A stretch of DNA of 40,129 bases. It comes from Spirochaetales bacterium (GTDB lineage: Bacteria; Spirochaetota; Spirochaetia; Sphaerochaetales; Sphaerochaetaceae). The stretch covers positions 1 to 40,129 of the forward strand of contig JAQYFM010000119.1 in NCBI GenBank assembly GCA_028723145.1, given 5' to 3'. The notes under the pieces are model-generated. The model was not told where the DNA came from. It saw nothing but the letters and a program-made list of their open reading frames with translations, and searched no databases. A program made the position numbers and the translations under genes. This document shows positions 16,703 through 24,237 of the stretch, in pieces (position 1 is the first letter of the stretch; the number at the start of each line of letters is the position of its first letter).

Positions 16703-16982
16703 GATATATACTCCTTAAATATTATTTTCCGAATCGGTATTTTATCATTATTTTTGCAATACGTACACTGTAAAACCTCATTGTAATTATTTATTTTAAG
16801 CATCATACCGAATATATGAGAAAGAGAAACTTGTATTATCAAACCATACTAAGATACAAGTTCAATTATCTTTTATATTTCTTATAAAAGTTGATTACTG
16901 AAAACAATAGCTGATAGTCATAGCTAAACTCAAAAAGATATTTATTTGACTAATGCTAAATACATTTTTATAATTCTAAGAA
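16703..16982. promoter_or_regulatory. Divergent intergenic region upstream of rnfC
   Basis: 280 AT-rich bases between rnfC (minus) and the P-loop gene (plus). A possible rnf promoter on the minus strand is TTTACA (16769-16774), 18 bases, TAATGA (16745-16750); it is weak and other choices exist. Between it and the rnfC Shine-Dalgarno is an imperfect palindrome CCGATTCGG that could be an operator. The strong plus-strand promoter is listed separately. No coding signal is convincing. Confidence 0.35.
16946..16974 (+). promoter_or_regulatory. Strong sigma70-type promoter, leaderless start of the P-loop gene
   Basis: TTGACT (16946-16951), 17-base spacer, TATAAT (16969-16974). Only 8 bases separate the -10 box from the ATG at 16983, so transcription should begin at or within a few bases of the start codon. 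No Shine-Dalgarno is present. Confidence 0.75.
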
Positions 16983-17840
16983 ATGAACAGGGTTTTTAAG
17001 TTTGCTTTTTCAAAACTAAATGGTATCAAGGTATTTGCGCTTGTTGGAAGATCTGGAACAGGCAAAAGTCATCATAGCAAACTGTTAGCTCAAAAATATC
17101 ATATCGATTTAATAATAGATGATGGATTATTAATTAAAGGTGATAAAATTGTTGCTGGACGCTCTGCAAAGCGTGATCCAAACTTCATTACAGCTGTTAG
17201 AACAGCAGTATTTGATGATGACCAACATAGAGAAAACGTATTAGATGCTCTTTTAAAAGAAAAATATAAAAAAATATTAATCATCGGAACTAGTGAAAAG
17301 ATGATTAATAAAATAATTGCACGTCTAGAACTACCTCCAGTAACTAGAGTATTTCATATTGAGGAAATTGCGACTCAAGAAGAAATTGAAACAGCTATGC
17401 GTATTAGGTTTACAGAAGGGAAACATGTAATTCCAGTTCCTTCAATTGAAATAACTCGCTCTTACCCTCAAATTGTTTATGACAGTATAAAAGTATTCTT
17501 TGGTAAAAAAAATCCATTTAAAAAAGAGCAAGGATTTGAAAAAACAATTGTACGTCCAGAATTCTCAAGACCTGATAAAGATTCTTTAAATGAAGTAACT
17601 CTTAACCAAATGGTTAAGCACTGTATTGATGAATACGATAAAGTAATTAAAGTTAAAAAGGTAAGATTAATTCAAAATAAAGGTGCTTCATATAATTTAA
17701 ACATCACACTTCAAGTACCACTTAGGCACTACATTGGACAATCAATGAGTGAGCTACAATCATACATTGCAGACTGTATTGAAAAATATGGTGGAATAAG
17801 AATTGATGGAGTATCAATAGAAATTGAAGAATGGGGCTAG
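16983..17840 (+). CDS. P-loop NTPase with C-terminal Asp23-like domain
   Basis: 285-residue cytoplasmic protein. Walker A is GRSGTGKS at 22-29, in a small-kinase-like N-terminal half (IDDGLLI, IIGTSEKM). The last 75 residues (VIKVKKVRLIQNKGASYNLNI, then GQSMSELQSYIADCIEKYGGIRIDGVSIEIEE) resemble the Asp23/Gls24 fold. I recognise neither a substrate nor a named family for the combination. The ATG is the only start before the P-loop, lies 8 bases after a perfect -10 box, and has no Shine-Dalgarno. The gene stands alone and ends in an intrinsic terminator. A regulatory kinase or ATPase tied to envelope stress is only a guess. Confidence 0.7.
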   Translation: MNRVFKFAFSKLNGIKVFALVGRSGTGKSHHSKLLAQKYHIDLIIDDGLLIKGDKIVAGRSAKRDPNFITAVRTAVFDDDQHRENVLDALLKEKYKKILIIGTSEKMINKIIARLELPPVTRVFHIEEIATQEEIETAMRIRFTEGKHVIPVPSIEITRSYPQIVYDSIKVFFGKKNPFKKEQGFEKTIVRPEFSRPDKDSLNEVTLNQMVKHCIDEYDKVIKVKKVRLIQNKGASYNLNITLQVPLRHYIGQSMSELQSYIADCIEKYGGIRIDGVSIEIEEWG

Positions 17841-17852
17841 AGCCCCATTTTT
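17831..17852 (+). terminator. Intrinsic terminator containing the stop codon
   Basis: Stem ATGGGGC (17831-17837) and GCCCCAT (17842-17848) with loop TAGA, followed by TTTTT. The TAG stop of the P-loop gene is in the tetraloop. The convergent pcnB stop lies at 17851-17853, so the hairpin may also serve it, though the minus-strand tail (ATTCTTCAATTT) is poorer. Confidence 0.85.
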
Positions 17853-19038
17853 ACATATCGTGAGCTTCTGCAGCGCTATTCGCATTAGGCTCTTGGTTTT
17901 TAATTTGTGTATTATTAGGTTTTTTCTTAGCCTTCTTTGCACCAGGACGAGTACTATTCTTTGTAGTTTTCTTTCTCTGAGTAAATTTTTTCTTATTTCT
18001 GTGCCCTAAATAATTTAATATAAGTTCTGAAGCTTTCTCAATTTCATAGTTAGGAGGAGTAAGAGGAGAAAGTAATACTTTAATTTGTCTAAATACTTCT
18101 CTTCTAAGTTCATCAAAAGAATGTGAACCTTCTGGAATTACCACAACTGAGCGAGATAAATAACAAATCATCTCAGCAGTAGCAACCTCTTTTTTACCAG
18201 AACTTCTTGACTCCTTAATCATATTATCAAGCTCTTGAAGATCATTAATAAAACTATCGTACTTTAAGTATAGAGCAATACATGGATTAATAAGATTAAG
18301 TAGTCTATATTTATTTAGCTCTTTAATAATTTTTGCAGATGCTCCTGATGAAAGGATTTTCATCACCTCATCTGTTAATCTAGATGTAGAGACCCCACTA
18401 ATTGCACTATGAAAGCGATAGATTGCTAACTTTACCCCAAGTGTTAATGTAAACCCAGTAGTACACTCATATTTTATTGCCCTAATCATTCTAACAGGGT
18501 CTTCTTTAAAGGAGTATGAAAGAGGTATTAATGAGCGAATTTTTTTCTTTTTAAAGTCATCAATTGCATCATTAAAGTCAATTAAGTGCCCATCTTGAGG
18601 GTTATAGTAAAGACTATTAATTGAATAATCTCTTCTATGAGAGTCCTGCTCCATTGTACCAAAGATATTATTATTTCCCTCTTCAAAGTTCTCTTCATCA
18701 CTTCTGAAAGTAGTTACTTCAATTATCTTATTATTGAAAAAGATGTGTACAATTCTAAATCTTCTTCCAATTATTCTTGAGTTCCAAAACAGTCTTTGAA
18801 TTTGCTTAGGAGAAGCACTTGTTGCAATATCGAAATCCTTTGGAGTTTTTCCAAGCATTAAATCCCTAATTGCACCACCTACAATGTATGCTTTTTCCCC
18901 ATTTGCTTGAATACGACGAATTACCCAGAGTGCATCTTTATCAATCTGGGAATTGCAAATTGGGTGTTCATTTTGTGTATATACCTTAGCAACAGGAATA
19001 TTTCTTCCTTTGCTATCAGTTTTATATCGTGTAAACAT
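17851..19038 (-). CDS. pcnB: Poly(A) polymerase I (class II nucleotidyltransferase)
   Basis: Adds 3' poly(A) tails to RNA, promoting decay. 395 residues from ATG at 19038. The catalytic head has YIVGGAIRDLMLG and KDFDIATSASP (the D-x-D pair), RRDYSINSLYY and EDPVRMIRAIKYE. The segment IIGRRFRIVHI fits the signature proposed to separate bacterial poly(A) polymerases from CCA-adding enzymes, so I prefer PcnB. The C-terminus is a basic, disordered tail (QRKKTTKN, KKAKKKP) likely to bind RNA. The reading frame stays open back through tRNA-Cys to 19209, but the protein should begin at 19038. A promoter 7 bases before the ATG and no Shine-Dalgarno suggest leaderless translation. Confidence 0.88.
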   Translation of the reverse strand: MFTRYKTDSKGRNIPVAKVYTQNEHPICNSQIDKDALWVIRRIQANGEKAYIVGGAIRDLMLGKTPKDFDIATSASPKQIQRLFWNSRIIGRRFRIVHIFFNNKIIEVTTFRSDEENFEEGNNNIFGTMEQDSHRRDYSINSLYYNPQDGHLIDFNDAIDDFKKKKIRSLIPLSYSFKEDPVRMIRAIKYECTTGFTLTLGVKLAIYRFHSAISGVSTSRLTDEVMKILSSGASAKIIKELNKYRLLNLINPCIALYLKYDSFINDLQELDNMIKESRSSGKKEVATAEMICYLSRSVVVIPEGSHSFDELRREVFRQIKVLLSPLTPPNYEIEKASELILNYLGHRNKKKFTQRKKTTKNSTRPGAKKAKKKPNNTQIKNQEPNANSAAEAHDM

Positions 19039-19045
19039 CTGCTTT

Positions 19046-19074
19046 ATTCTACAATTCGTATTATAAAATGACAA
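19046..19074 (-). promoter_or_regulatory. pcnB: Promoter of pcnB, probably leaderless
   Basis: Minus strand TTGTCA (19069-19074), 17-base spacer, TAGAAT (19046-19051), then 7 bases to the ATG. An alternative -10 box TATAAT lies inside the spacer and would give a leader of roughly 15 bases, still without a Shine-Dalgarno. Confidence 0.6.
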
Positions 19075-19080
19075 GAATTT

Positions 19081-19107
19081 AAAAGGACCGTTAATAACGG
19101 TCCTTTT
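19081..19107 (-). terminator. Terminator of tRNA-Cys
   Basis: Perfect 11-base-pair hairpin, AAAAGGACCGT (19081-19091) and ACGGTCCTTTT (19097-19107), loop of 5 bases, four bases after the tRNA 3' end on the minus strand. The 3' arm supplies the U run and is followed by AAATTCTTG. It separates the tRNA transcript from pcnB. Confidence 0.8.
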
Positions 19108-19111
19108 AGTG

Positions 19112-19185
19112 AGGTGTCGATCGGATTCGAACCGATGAAAGACGGTTTTGCAGACCGTTCCCTTAGGCCGCTTGGGTACAACACC
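19112..19185 (-). tRNA. tRNA-Cys (anticodon GCA)
   Basis: 74 bases fold as a cloverleaf: acceptor GGTGTTG (5') with CGACACC (one G-U pair), discriminator U73 as expected for Cys, anticodon stem ACGGT/ACCGT with loop CTGCAAA (GCA at 19149-19151), and T-arm with GGTTCGAATCC. The 3' CCA is not encoded (CAC follows), so it must be added enzymatically after RNase Z type trimming. Confidence 0.96.
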
Positions 19186-19199
19186 TTGCTTATAGCTAG

Positions 19200-19228
19200 A
19201 ATGTACCAAAAAAAAATAAACTATGCAA
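19200..19228 (-). promoter_or_regulatory. Promoter of tRNA-Cys
   Basis: Minus strand TTGCAT (19223-19228), 17-base T-rich spacer, TACATT (19200-19205). The predicted start is about 7 bases before the mature tRNA 5' end at 19185. Confidence 0.55.
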
Positions 19229-19246
19229 GTAGCTTTTGATTTTCAT

Positions 19247-19276
19247 TTGACAAGAGGAGCATTTTTAGCCGAAAAT
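19247..19276 (+). promoter_or_regulatory. Candidate promoter of the first outer-membrane-type gene
   Basis: Perfect TTGACA (19247-19252), 18-base spacer, GAAAAT (19271-19276), followed by Shine-Dalgarno AGAGG before ATG 19297. The -10 box is imperfect. Confidence 0.45.
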
Positions 19277-19296
19277 ACAAAAAATTAGAGGTTAAT

Positions 19297-19902
19297 ATGA
19301 AAAAACTAACAGTATTACTATTAATAATACTTGCTATGCTCCCACTCTTTGCATATTCAGAAGAAGAGGAATATGGAACATACTCGTATTACAATATTTC
19401 AACTGGATATGGGGCACTATTATCATCAAATGCAAATTATTATACTTTGGATTTAGGTTGTACATTTAACTTCGCAGCGCTTAATAACACCTCTTCTTTT
19501 GGAATAGGTCTAGGAACACGCTGTGATTTTCTCTTAGGTCTAAACAGCTCAAATACTAAAAAATATGCTGGTGTTGATGTATTAGTTGGTCCATTTTTCC
19601 ATGTAGGCATTAATAGAGCTTTATCATTAAATATTACAGCAGGACCTCTTTTCTACACTTATTATGTAGATAACTTATCTAAAGAGCGCTATGCAATTGG
19701 ACCTGGGGTTGATGGAGCAATTACAATAACACCACCAACCTTTGATAATATTTCATTTAGCTTTGGCTCTTTAGTTGCCGCTGCTTTTAGCTTGAATAAT
19801 GATCCAACATCAATTTTTGTTGTTCCATATATTTCATTTAATATACATTTCAATCAGAGCTACTACACACCATATCCATATGGCGCACTAGTGATTTACT
19901 AG
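19297..19902 (+). CDS. Outer-membrane beta-barrel-like protein, paralogue 1
   Basis: 201 residues with signal peptide (KKLTVLLLIILAMLPLFAYS). The mature part alternates short hydrophobic and polar strands (LDLGCTFNFAAL, FGIGLGTRCDFLLGL, VDVLVGPFFHVGI) and ends in PYGALVIY with a C-terminal aromatic, as outer-membrane beta-barrels do. About half of the residues match the next gene. No enzyme motif is seen. A small porin-like or surface protein is the best guess. Shine-Dalgarno AGAGG fits the ATG at 19297. Confidence 0.65.
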   Translation: MKKLTVLLLIILAMLPLFAYSEEEEYGTYSYYNISTGYGALLSSNANYYTLDLGCTFNFAALNNTSSFGIGLGTRCDFLLGLNSSNTKKYAGVDVLVGPFFHVGINRALSLNITAGPLFYTYYVDNLSKERYAIGPGVDGAITITPPTFDNISFSFGSLVAAAFSLNNDPTSIFVVPYISFNIHFNQSYYTPYPYGALVIY

Positions 19903-20035
19903 ATTGTGTGGCCCAAAATATAATAGAAAGTGTATTTACAGAGTAAAAGGGGGGAATTTCTTCTCTTTTTTTGTACTAATTTGTATCCTTATATTAATAT
20001 TGTGTATTACTATATATATATAAGAGGTATTGCTA

Positions 20036-20647
20036 ATGAAAAAAATATTATGTGTCCTACTACTTTCACTATTAGTAATTTTACCTGTAGTAGCTGATGA
20101 TTTTTTTGATGATGACGATGATGATTTTTTCTCATATTCAAACATCACAACAGGCTATGGTGCTTTAGTTCAGTCAGGCAAAGTACTAAATAGCTTTGAT
20201 TTAGGATTTTCTTTTAATTTTGCAGGTATGAATAATTCACGAACACTTGGAATAGGACTAGGATCAAGATTTGATGTACTATTTGGAGTTGGAAATGGTG
20301 GAATTAATTCATATCTTTCAGTAGATGCTTTAATTGGACCTTTTTTCCACATCCCATTTAATAGAACTGTTGCTTTAAACTTAACAGTTGGACCATTCTT
20401 TAACTTCTATTCAACAGGAAGCTTATCAAGTGATGAACATGTATCAATCGGACCTGCCGTTGATTGCTCTGTTTCACTCACTCCACCAGGTTTTGATGGA
20501 ATTTCTTTTGGAATTGGTTCACTTTTTAGTGCAAACATTAGCTTAAAGGATGATCCAAATTCATTCTCATTTATCCCATATGTTGCATTTAATATCCAAT
20601 TCTCAGATTCATACTATCCACCATATGGTGCATTAGTAATTTATTAA
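20036..20647 (+). CDS. Outer-membrane beta-barrel-like protein, paralogue 2
   Basis: 203 residues from ATG at 20036 (AGAGG 8 bases upstream; an in-frame TTG at 20030 is less likely). Signal peptide KKILCVLLLSLLVILPVVA, then an unusual acidic tract DDFFDDDDDDFF at the mature N-terminus that paralogue 1 lacks (it has EEEEYG). Shared landmarks are TGYGAL, GIGLG-R-D, GPFFH, IGP-VD and the identical end PYGALVIY. The upstream 130 bases contain G6, T7 and (TA)6 runs. The pair looks like a tandem duplication of a surface protein gene. Confidence 0.65.
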   Translation: MKKILCVLLLSLLVILPVVADDFFDDDDDDFFSYSNITTGYGALVQSGKVLNSFDLGFSFNFAGMNNSRTLGIGLGSRFDVLFGVGNGGINSYLSVDALIGPFFHIPFNRTVALNLTVGPFFNFYSTGSLSSDEHVSIGPAVDCSVSLTPPGFDGISFGIGSLFSANISLKDDPNSFSFIPYVAFNIQFSDSYYPPYGALVIY

Positions 20648-20655
20648 AATATAAA

Positions 20656-20691
20656 CCTCTTATTGGGTATCACCGATAAGAGGATTTTTTT
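20656..20691 (+). terminator. Intrinsic terminator between convergent genes
   Basis: Stem CCTCTTATTGG (20656-20666) and CCGATAAGAGG (20673-20683), 11 pairs with one G-U, loop GTATCA, then ATTTTTTTA. It ends the outer-membrane-protein gene. On the minus strand the tail is TTTATATTTT, so it may work for the opposite gene too, although it lies just past that gene's stop. Confidence 0.85.
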
Positions 20692-21886
20692 ACTCATTTG
20701 AGGAAAGTATTTTTTCGGCTATATTAATTACAGTTTTAAAAGAGTAATCACACTGTAAATAAGCGTAGCTTTTTGTCCTCTTAAATACTAAGCCATGCTC
20801 AGCTTTTTCAACAGAATAAAAACCACCACCAATTCTAGGGTTATCAAAACTAGTAAATCCATTACCAAATACAATAACTTTACTCTCTCCAGATTTTAGA
20901 GTGTTATTCATTGGAGAGTTAAATACACCATGGTGATTCATAAAACCAAAACCTGTAGTAAGAGAGAAGACTTGAGGGGTTCCACCTTCATAAAGTGCCC
21001 ATGGAGAGTCCATACGACCTAGATAGTTGAATGAAAAATCAATATTTGGGAACTTCAAATATTCATCAGAAAGTTTACTTCCTACTCCTGGGAAAAATGT
21101 TGTGTAAAGTAGTTGTTGTCTAGGGTTAATAATAGAGGTATATCCTAATTCCGTATCTCTCTTAAGTTCACCCATTATATAGTCATATGTACTTGTTGGA
21201 CCTGGAACATAGGAAAGATCTATATTTTGACCTCGAAGCCCAGGACAATGCTTTAAATCATTAAAGTGTTGTCCACTTTTTAGTCTATTAAAAGCAACTT
21301 CTCTTAAATTAGGAGGAAATGCAGTAAAATCTGCCGAGGAGGAAGATATTAAACATCCTGATTCCAAGAAAGGCGCAGAGAGCATTGAGTGAATAGATAA
21401 ATTGTAATCTAGATCGACTTCATCTGTATTTGTGATTTTTATATAGGTATAAAGTACAGGATCTGCAGGAAGCATGATATCAATTTTTGAAATATGATAG
21501 CGATTATTTTCCTCCCTTGATTTCATCTCAGAAAGTCGCCAAACTCCCCCATAATTACTCTCACTACCATACCGTCTAAGCATCCAATAAGTATTAGAAG
21601 TAAGAATATGTTCCTCATCGGAGGATGGAAAAGTAAAGTATATTCCACCAGCGGTATAAGTTCTCTGCTTACTCTTATACCAATCGGTATTTTCATCTGA
21701 TAATACACCTATTCCAGTACCTCTAAAGTATGGAATTGAAAGTGCATTTACCCTTCCTCCTTGGATATTTAGGCTACTCAATTCTATGGTAATTTCACCT
21801 TGGTCCTCTATAACTGCTTTAACAATATCATTACTCATAACGGTAGCATTTCTTGAAACCCATAGAGGCATACGGCGAATATCCAT
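20690..21886 (-). CDS. Conserved protein, probably galactose-mutarotase-like beta-sandwich
   Basis: 398 residues, no signal peptide. Rich in beta strands and aromatic residues, e.g. NTYWMLRRYGSES, YTYIKITNTDEVDLDYNLSIHSMLSAPFLES and PRIGGGFYSVEKAEHG, like the supersandwich domains of carbohydrate-active enzymes. I cannot name the family or a catalytic pair. ATG at 21886 has AAGGAAG 8 bases upstream; an in-frame TTG two codons earlier is less likely. It is divergent from the alpha-galactosidase with only 64 bases between, which supports a role with galactosides or other sugars. Confidence 0.5.
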   Translation of the reverse strand: MDIRRMPLWVSRNATVMSNDIVKAVIEDQGEITIELSSLNIQGGRVNALSIPYFRGTGIGVLSDENTDWYKSKQRTYTAGGIYFTFPSSDEEHILTSNTYWMLRRYGSESNYGGVWRLSEMKSREENNRYHISKIDIMLPADPVLYTYIKITNTDEVDLDYNLSIHSMLSAPFLESGCLISSSSADFTAFPPNLREVAFNRLKSGQHFNDLKHCPGLRGQNIDLSYVPGPTSTYDYIMGELKRDTELGYTSIINPRQQLLYTTFFPGVGSKLSDEYLKFPNIDFSFNYLGRMDSPWALYEGGTPQVFSLTTGFGFMNHHGVFNSPMNNTLKSGESKVIVFGNGFTSFDNPRIGGGFYSVEKAEHGLVFKRTKSYAYLQCDYSFKTVINIAEKILSSNE

Positions 21887-21950
21887 TTTCAAAACTTCCT
21901 TTTCAACATATACTCTATATTATGGTTTGTAATTTTGAAAGGAGTTTTTC

Positions 21951-24224
21951 ATGATCACAGTAAAAAATAATATGTTCCATTTAGCAACAGCTAATACCAG
22001 TTACATTTTTTATATAAATGAAAGTGGAATTGCAGAGCACCTTTACTATGGTAAACGTTTAAGAAATCCTGAATACGATATTTCTGCGCTCAGAGAAAAA
22101 CGTCTTTGCCCTCGAGTAAATGAAACTTCTCTAAGTCCACAAGATACTACTCTTCAAATGACAAACTTAATGAGTGAGTTTTCTACAGAAGATAAAGGTG
22201 ACTATCGCACTCCTTCTATAGCAATTAGCTATGGAAAAAAGAAGATTAGAACACTTGATCTAAGATTTAAGTCCTATTCCCATTTCCAAGGAATTGAGCG
22301 TTTTTCATCTCCTCTAGTTCAAGCCATCGGCACAGATCAAAACACTTGTGGAATTATATTAGAATTTGTCGATGCAATTGCATGTGTTAAAGCACTCTTT
22401 TATTACACACTCTTTGATGACAGTGATGTAATTACAAGAAGAGTAACTATTGAGAACATAGGTTCAGACCCTCTTATTCTAAGAAGCATCTACTCTCTTC
22501 AGCTTGACCTTCCAGAACATGATTATGATTTCATTACTTTAAATGGTGCTCAGCTAAGGGAAAGGCACCCTATTTCAAGACCTCTTGAACAAGGAATAAT
22601 TATTAATGAAACAAGAAAGGGAGCATCCTCATCGGAAAGTAATCCAGCTGTAATATTAAAGCGTCATAATAGCGATGAATGCTATATGACCAATTTAATT
22701 TACTCAGGATCTCATAGAGAGGTTGCAGAAGTTAATCAATTTGGAAAAACTCACATTTTAACAGGTATTAATGATTCAACCTTTGAAGCTGAACTTGATC
22801 CTTCAACAGCTTTTGAATCTCCTGAGGCATTAATGCTTTATTCAAATATGGGTTTAGGTGATTTAGCAGATAAGATGCACCACTTTGTAAGAGAACATAT
22901 TCAAAGAGGTGTATGGAAAAATAGATTACGCCCTGTATCTTTTAATACGTGGGAAGCTTTACACTTTAATTTCGATGAACACGGTATTATTACTCAAATA
23001 AAGGCTGCCGCTGAACTTGGATTTGAGTTATTCGTACTTGATGATGGTTGGTTCTCTGTTAGAAATGATGGTACAACATCTCTTGGAGATTGGACTGTTA
23101 ATTCTTTAAAAATACCTAGTGGTATTTCTCAAATATCAAAAGAATGTCATAGAAGAGGTATGCTCTTCGGACTATGGTTTGAACCTGAAATGGTTAGCCC
23201 TGGGACAAATTTACTAAAAAAGCACCCTGATTGGCTTTTAGGAGATCCTGCTAGAAAAACTCATGCAGTACAACGTAATCAATACTTTTTAGATATAACT
23301 AGAGAGGATTGCCAAGATTACCTTGTTACTACAATCAAACAGCTCATTCAAAATGGAAGCATTGATCATATCAAATGGGATATGAATCGTCATTTAAGTG
23401 ATATGTATTCAGTAAACCCTGAAATAAGAAGCATGGGAGAATATCAACATAGATATATTCTAGCGTTAAATAGAATGCAAAGAGCTATTACCTCAAGCTT
23501 CCCTAATCTTTCTATTGAAAACTGTGCTTCAGGTGGTGCAAGATTTGACTTAGGAATGTTATCTTCTGGTACTTCTATTTGGACCAGTGATTCAACGGAT
23601 GCAGTTGAAAGGCTTGCAATCATGAAGGGTACCTTAATGGCATACCCACTCAGTGTTTGTGGAACCTGTGTTTCCCCTTCTCCTAACTATGCAACCTTCC
23701 GACCAGTTGATTTAGAAACAAGATTTGATGTTGCATTATTTGGAGTACTTAGTTATTCACTAAATCTTACAAAGTTATCTAAAGCAGAAAAGGATGCTAT
23801 AAAAAAACAAATTGAATTCTACAAGCAATATCGCCAGGTAATACAATTTGGCATTTTCCGCTGCGAAGAAAAAGATTCAATAACTTACTTTACTGCATCA
23901 TCTCCTGATAGAACAACAATTTTAGTTCTATATATGCAAAAACTATTAAAGTCAAACTGCGAAGATGATATCCTCAGAGTTCCTCTTGCAGATGAAAACT
24001 ATGTATATAGAGTTGTAAGAAGAGATGATAGCGCCCCTATTTGGGATATTGGTAAAGATGTAAGAGATTATAAAAAAGAGGAAGAGGTATATGAGGTATC
24101 AGGAGATACTCTCAAATGGGCTGGAATAAAACTTTCTACAAGATATTCAGGCTCAGGATACAACACAGGAATGCGTGTAATGCCTGATTTCTCATCAAGA
24201 CTTTATATCATTAAAAAAATCTGA
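21951..24224 (+). CDS. Alpha-galactosidase, GH36
   Basis: Cytoplasmic enzyme that removes alpha-galactosyl groups from oligosaccharides such as raffinose or melibiose. 757 residues, no signal peptide. An N-terminal beta-sandwich (about 1-310) precedes the catalytic barrel with FVLDDGWF (361-368), LFGLWFEPEMVSP, the nucleophile D477 in KWDMNR, ENCASGGARFD (523-533) and the acid/base D547 in WTSDSTD. Shine-Dalgarno AAAGGAG precedes the ATG. It is followed after 13 bases by gpsA, so the sugar gene shares an operon with glycerophosphate synthesis. Substrate range cannot be told. Confidence 0.93.
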   Translation: MITVKNNMFHLATANTSYIFYINESGIAEHLYYGKRLRNPEYDISALREKRLCPRVNETSLSPQDTTLQMTNLMSEFSTEDKGDYRTPSIAISYGKKKIRTLDLRFKSYSHFQGIERFSSPLVQAIGTDQNTCGIILEFVDAIACVKALFYYTLFDDSDVITRRVTIENIGSDPLILRSIYSLQLDLPEHDYDFITLNGAQLRERHPISRPLEQGIIINETRKGASSSESNPAVILKRHNSDECYMTNLIYSGSHREVAEVNQFGKTHILTGINDSTFEAELDPSTAFESPEALMLYSNMGLGDLADKMHHFVREHIQRGVWKNRLRPVSFNTWEALHFNFDEHGIITQIKAAAELGFELFVLDDGWFSVRNDGTTSLGDWTVNSLKIPSGISQISKECHRRGMLFGLWFEPEMVSPGTNLLKKHPDWLLGDPARKTHAVQRNQYFLDITREDCQDYLVTTIKQLIQNGSIDHIKWDMNRHLSDMYSVNPEIRSMGEYQHRYILALNRMQRAITSSFPNLSIENCASGGARFDLGMLSSGTSIWTSDSTDAVERLAIMKGTLMAYPLSVCGTCVSPSPNYATFRPVDLETRFDVALFGVLSYSLNLTKLSKAEKDAIKKQIEFYKQYRQVIQFGIFRCEEKDSITYFTASSPDRTTILVLYMQKLLKSNCEDDILRVPLADENYVYRVVRRDDSAPIWDIGKDVRDYKKEEEVYEVSGDTLKWAGIKLSTRYSGSGYNTGMRVMPDFSSRLYIIKKI

Positions 24225-24237
24225 GGAAAGGAATATT

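Noticed and set aside
16597..16842. 81-residue minus-strand frame over the rnfC start
   Set aside because: Overlaps rnfC in another frame and the upstream region; no Shine-Dalgarno or recognisable sequence.
19039..19209. N-terminal extension of the pcnB frame through tRNA-Cys
   Set aside because: The frame merely stays open through the tRNA and its terminator; the pcnB promoter lies downstream of both and ATG 19038 fits.
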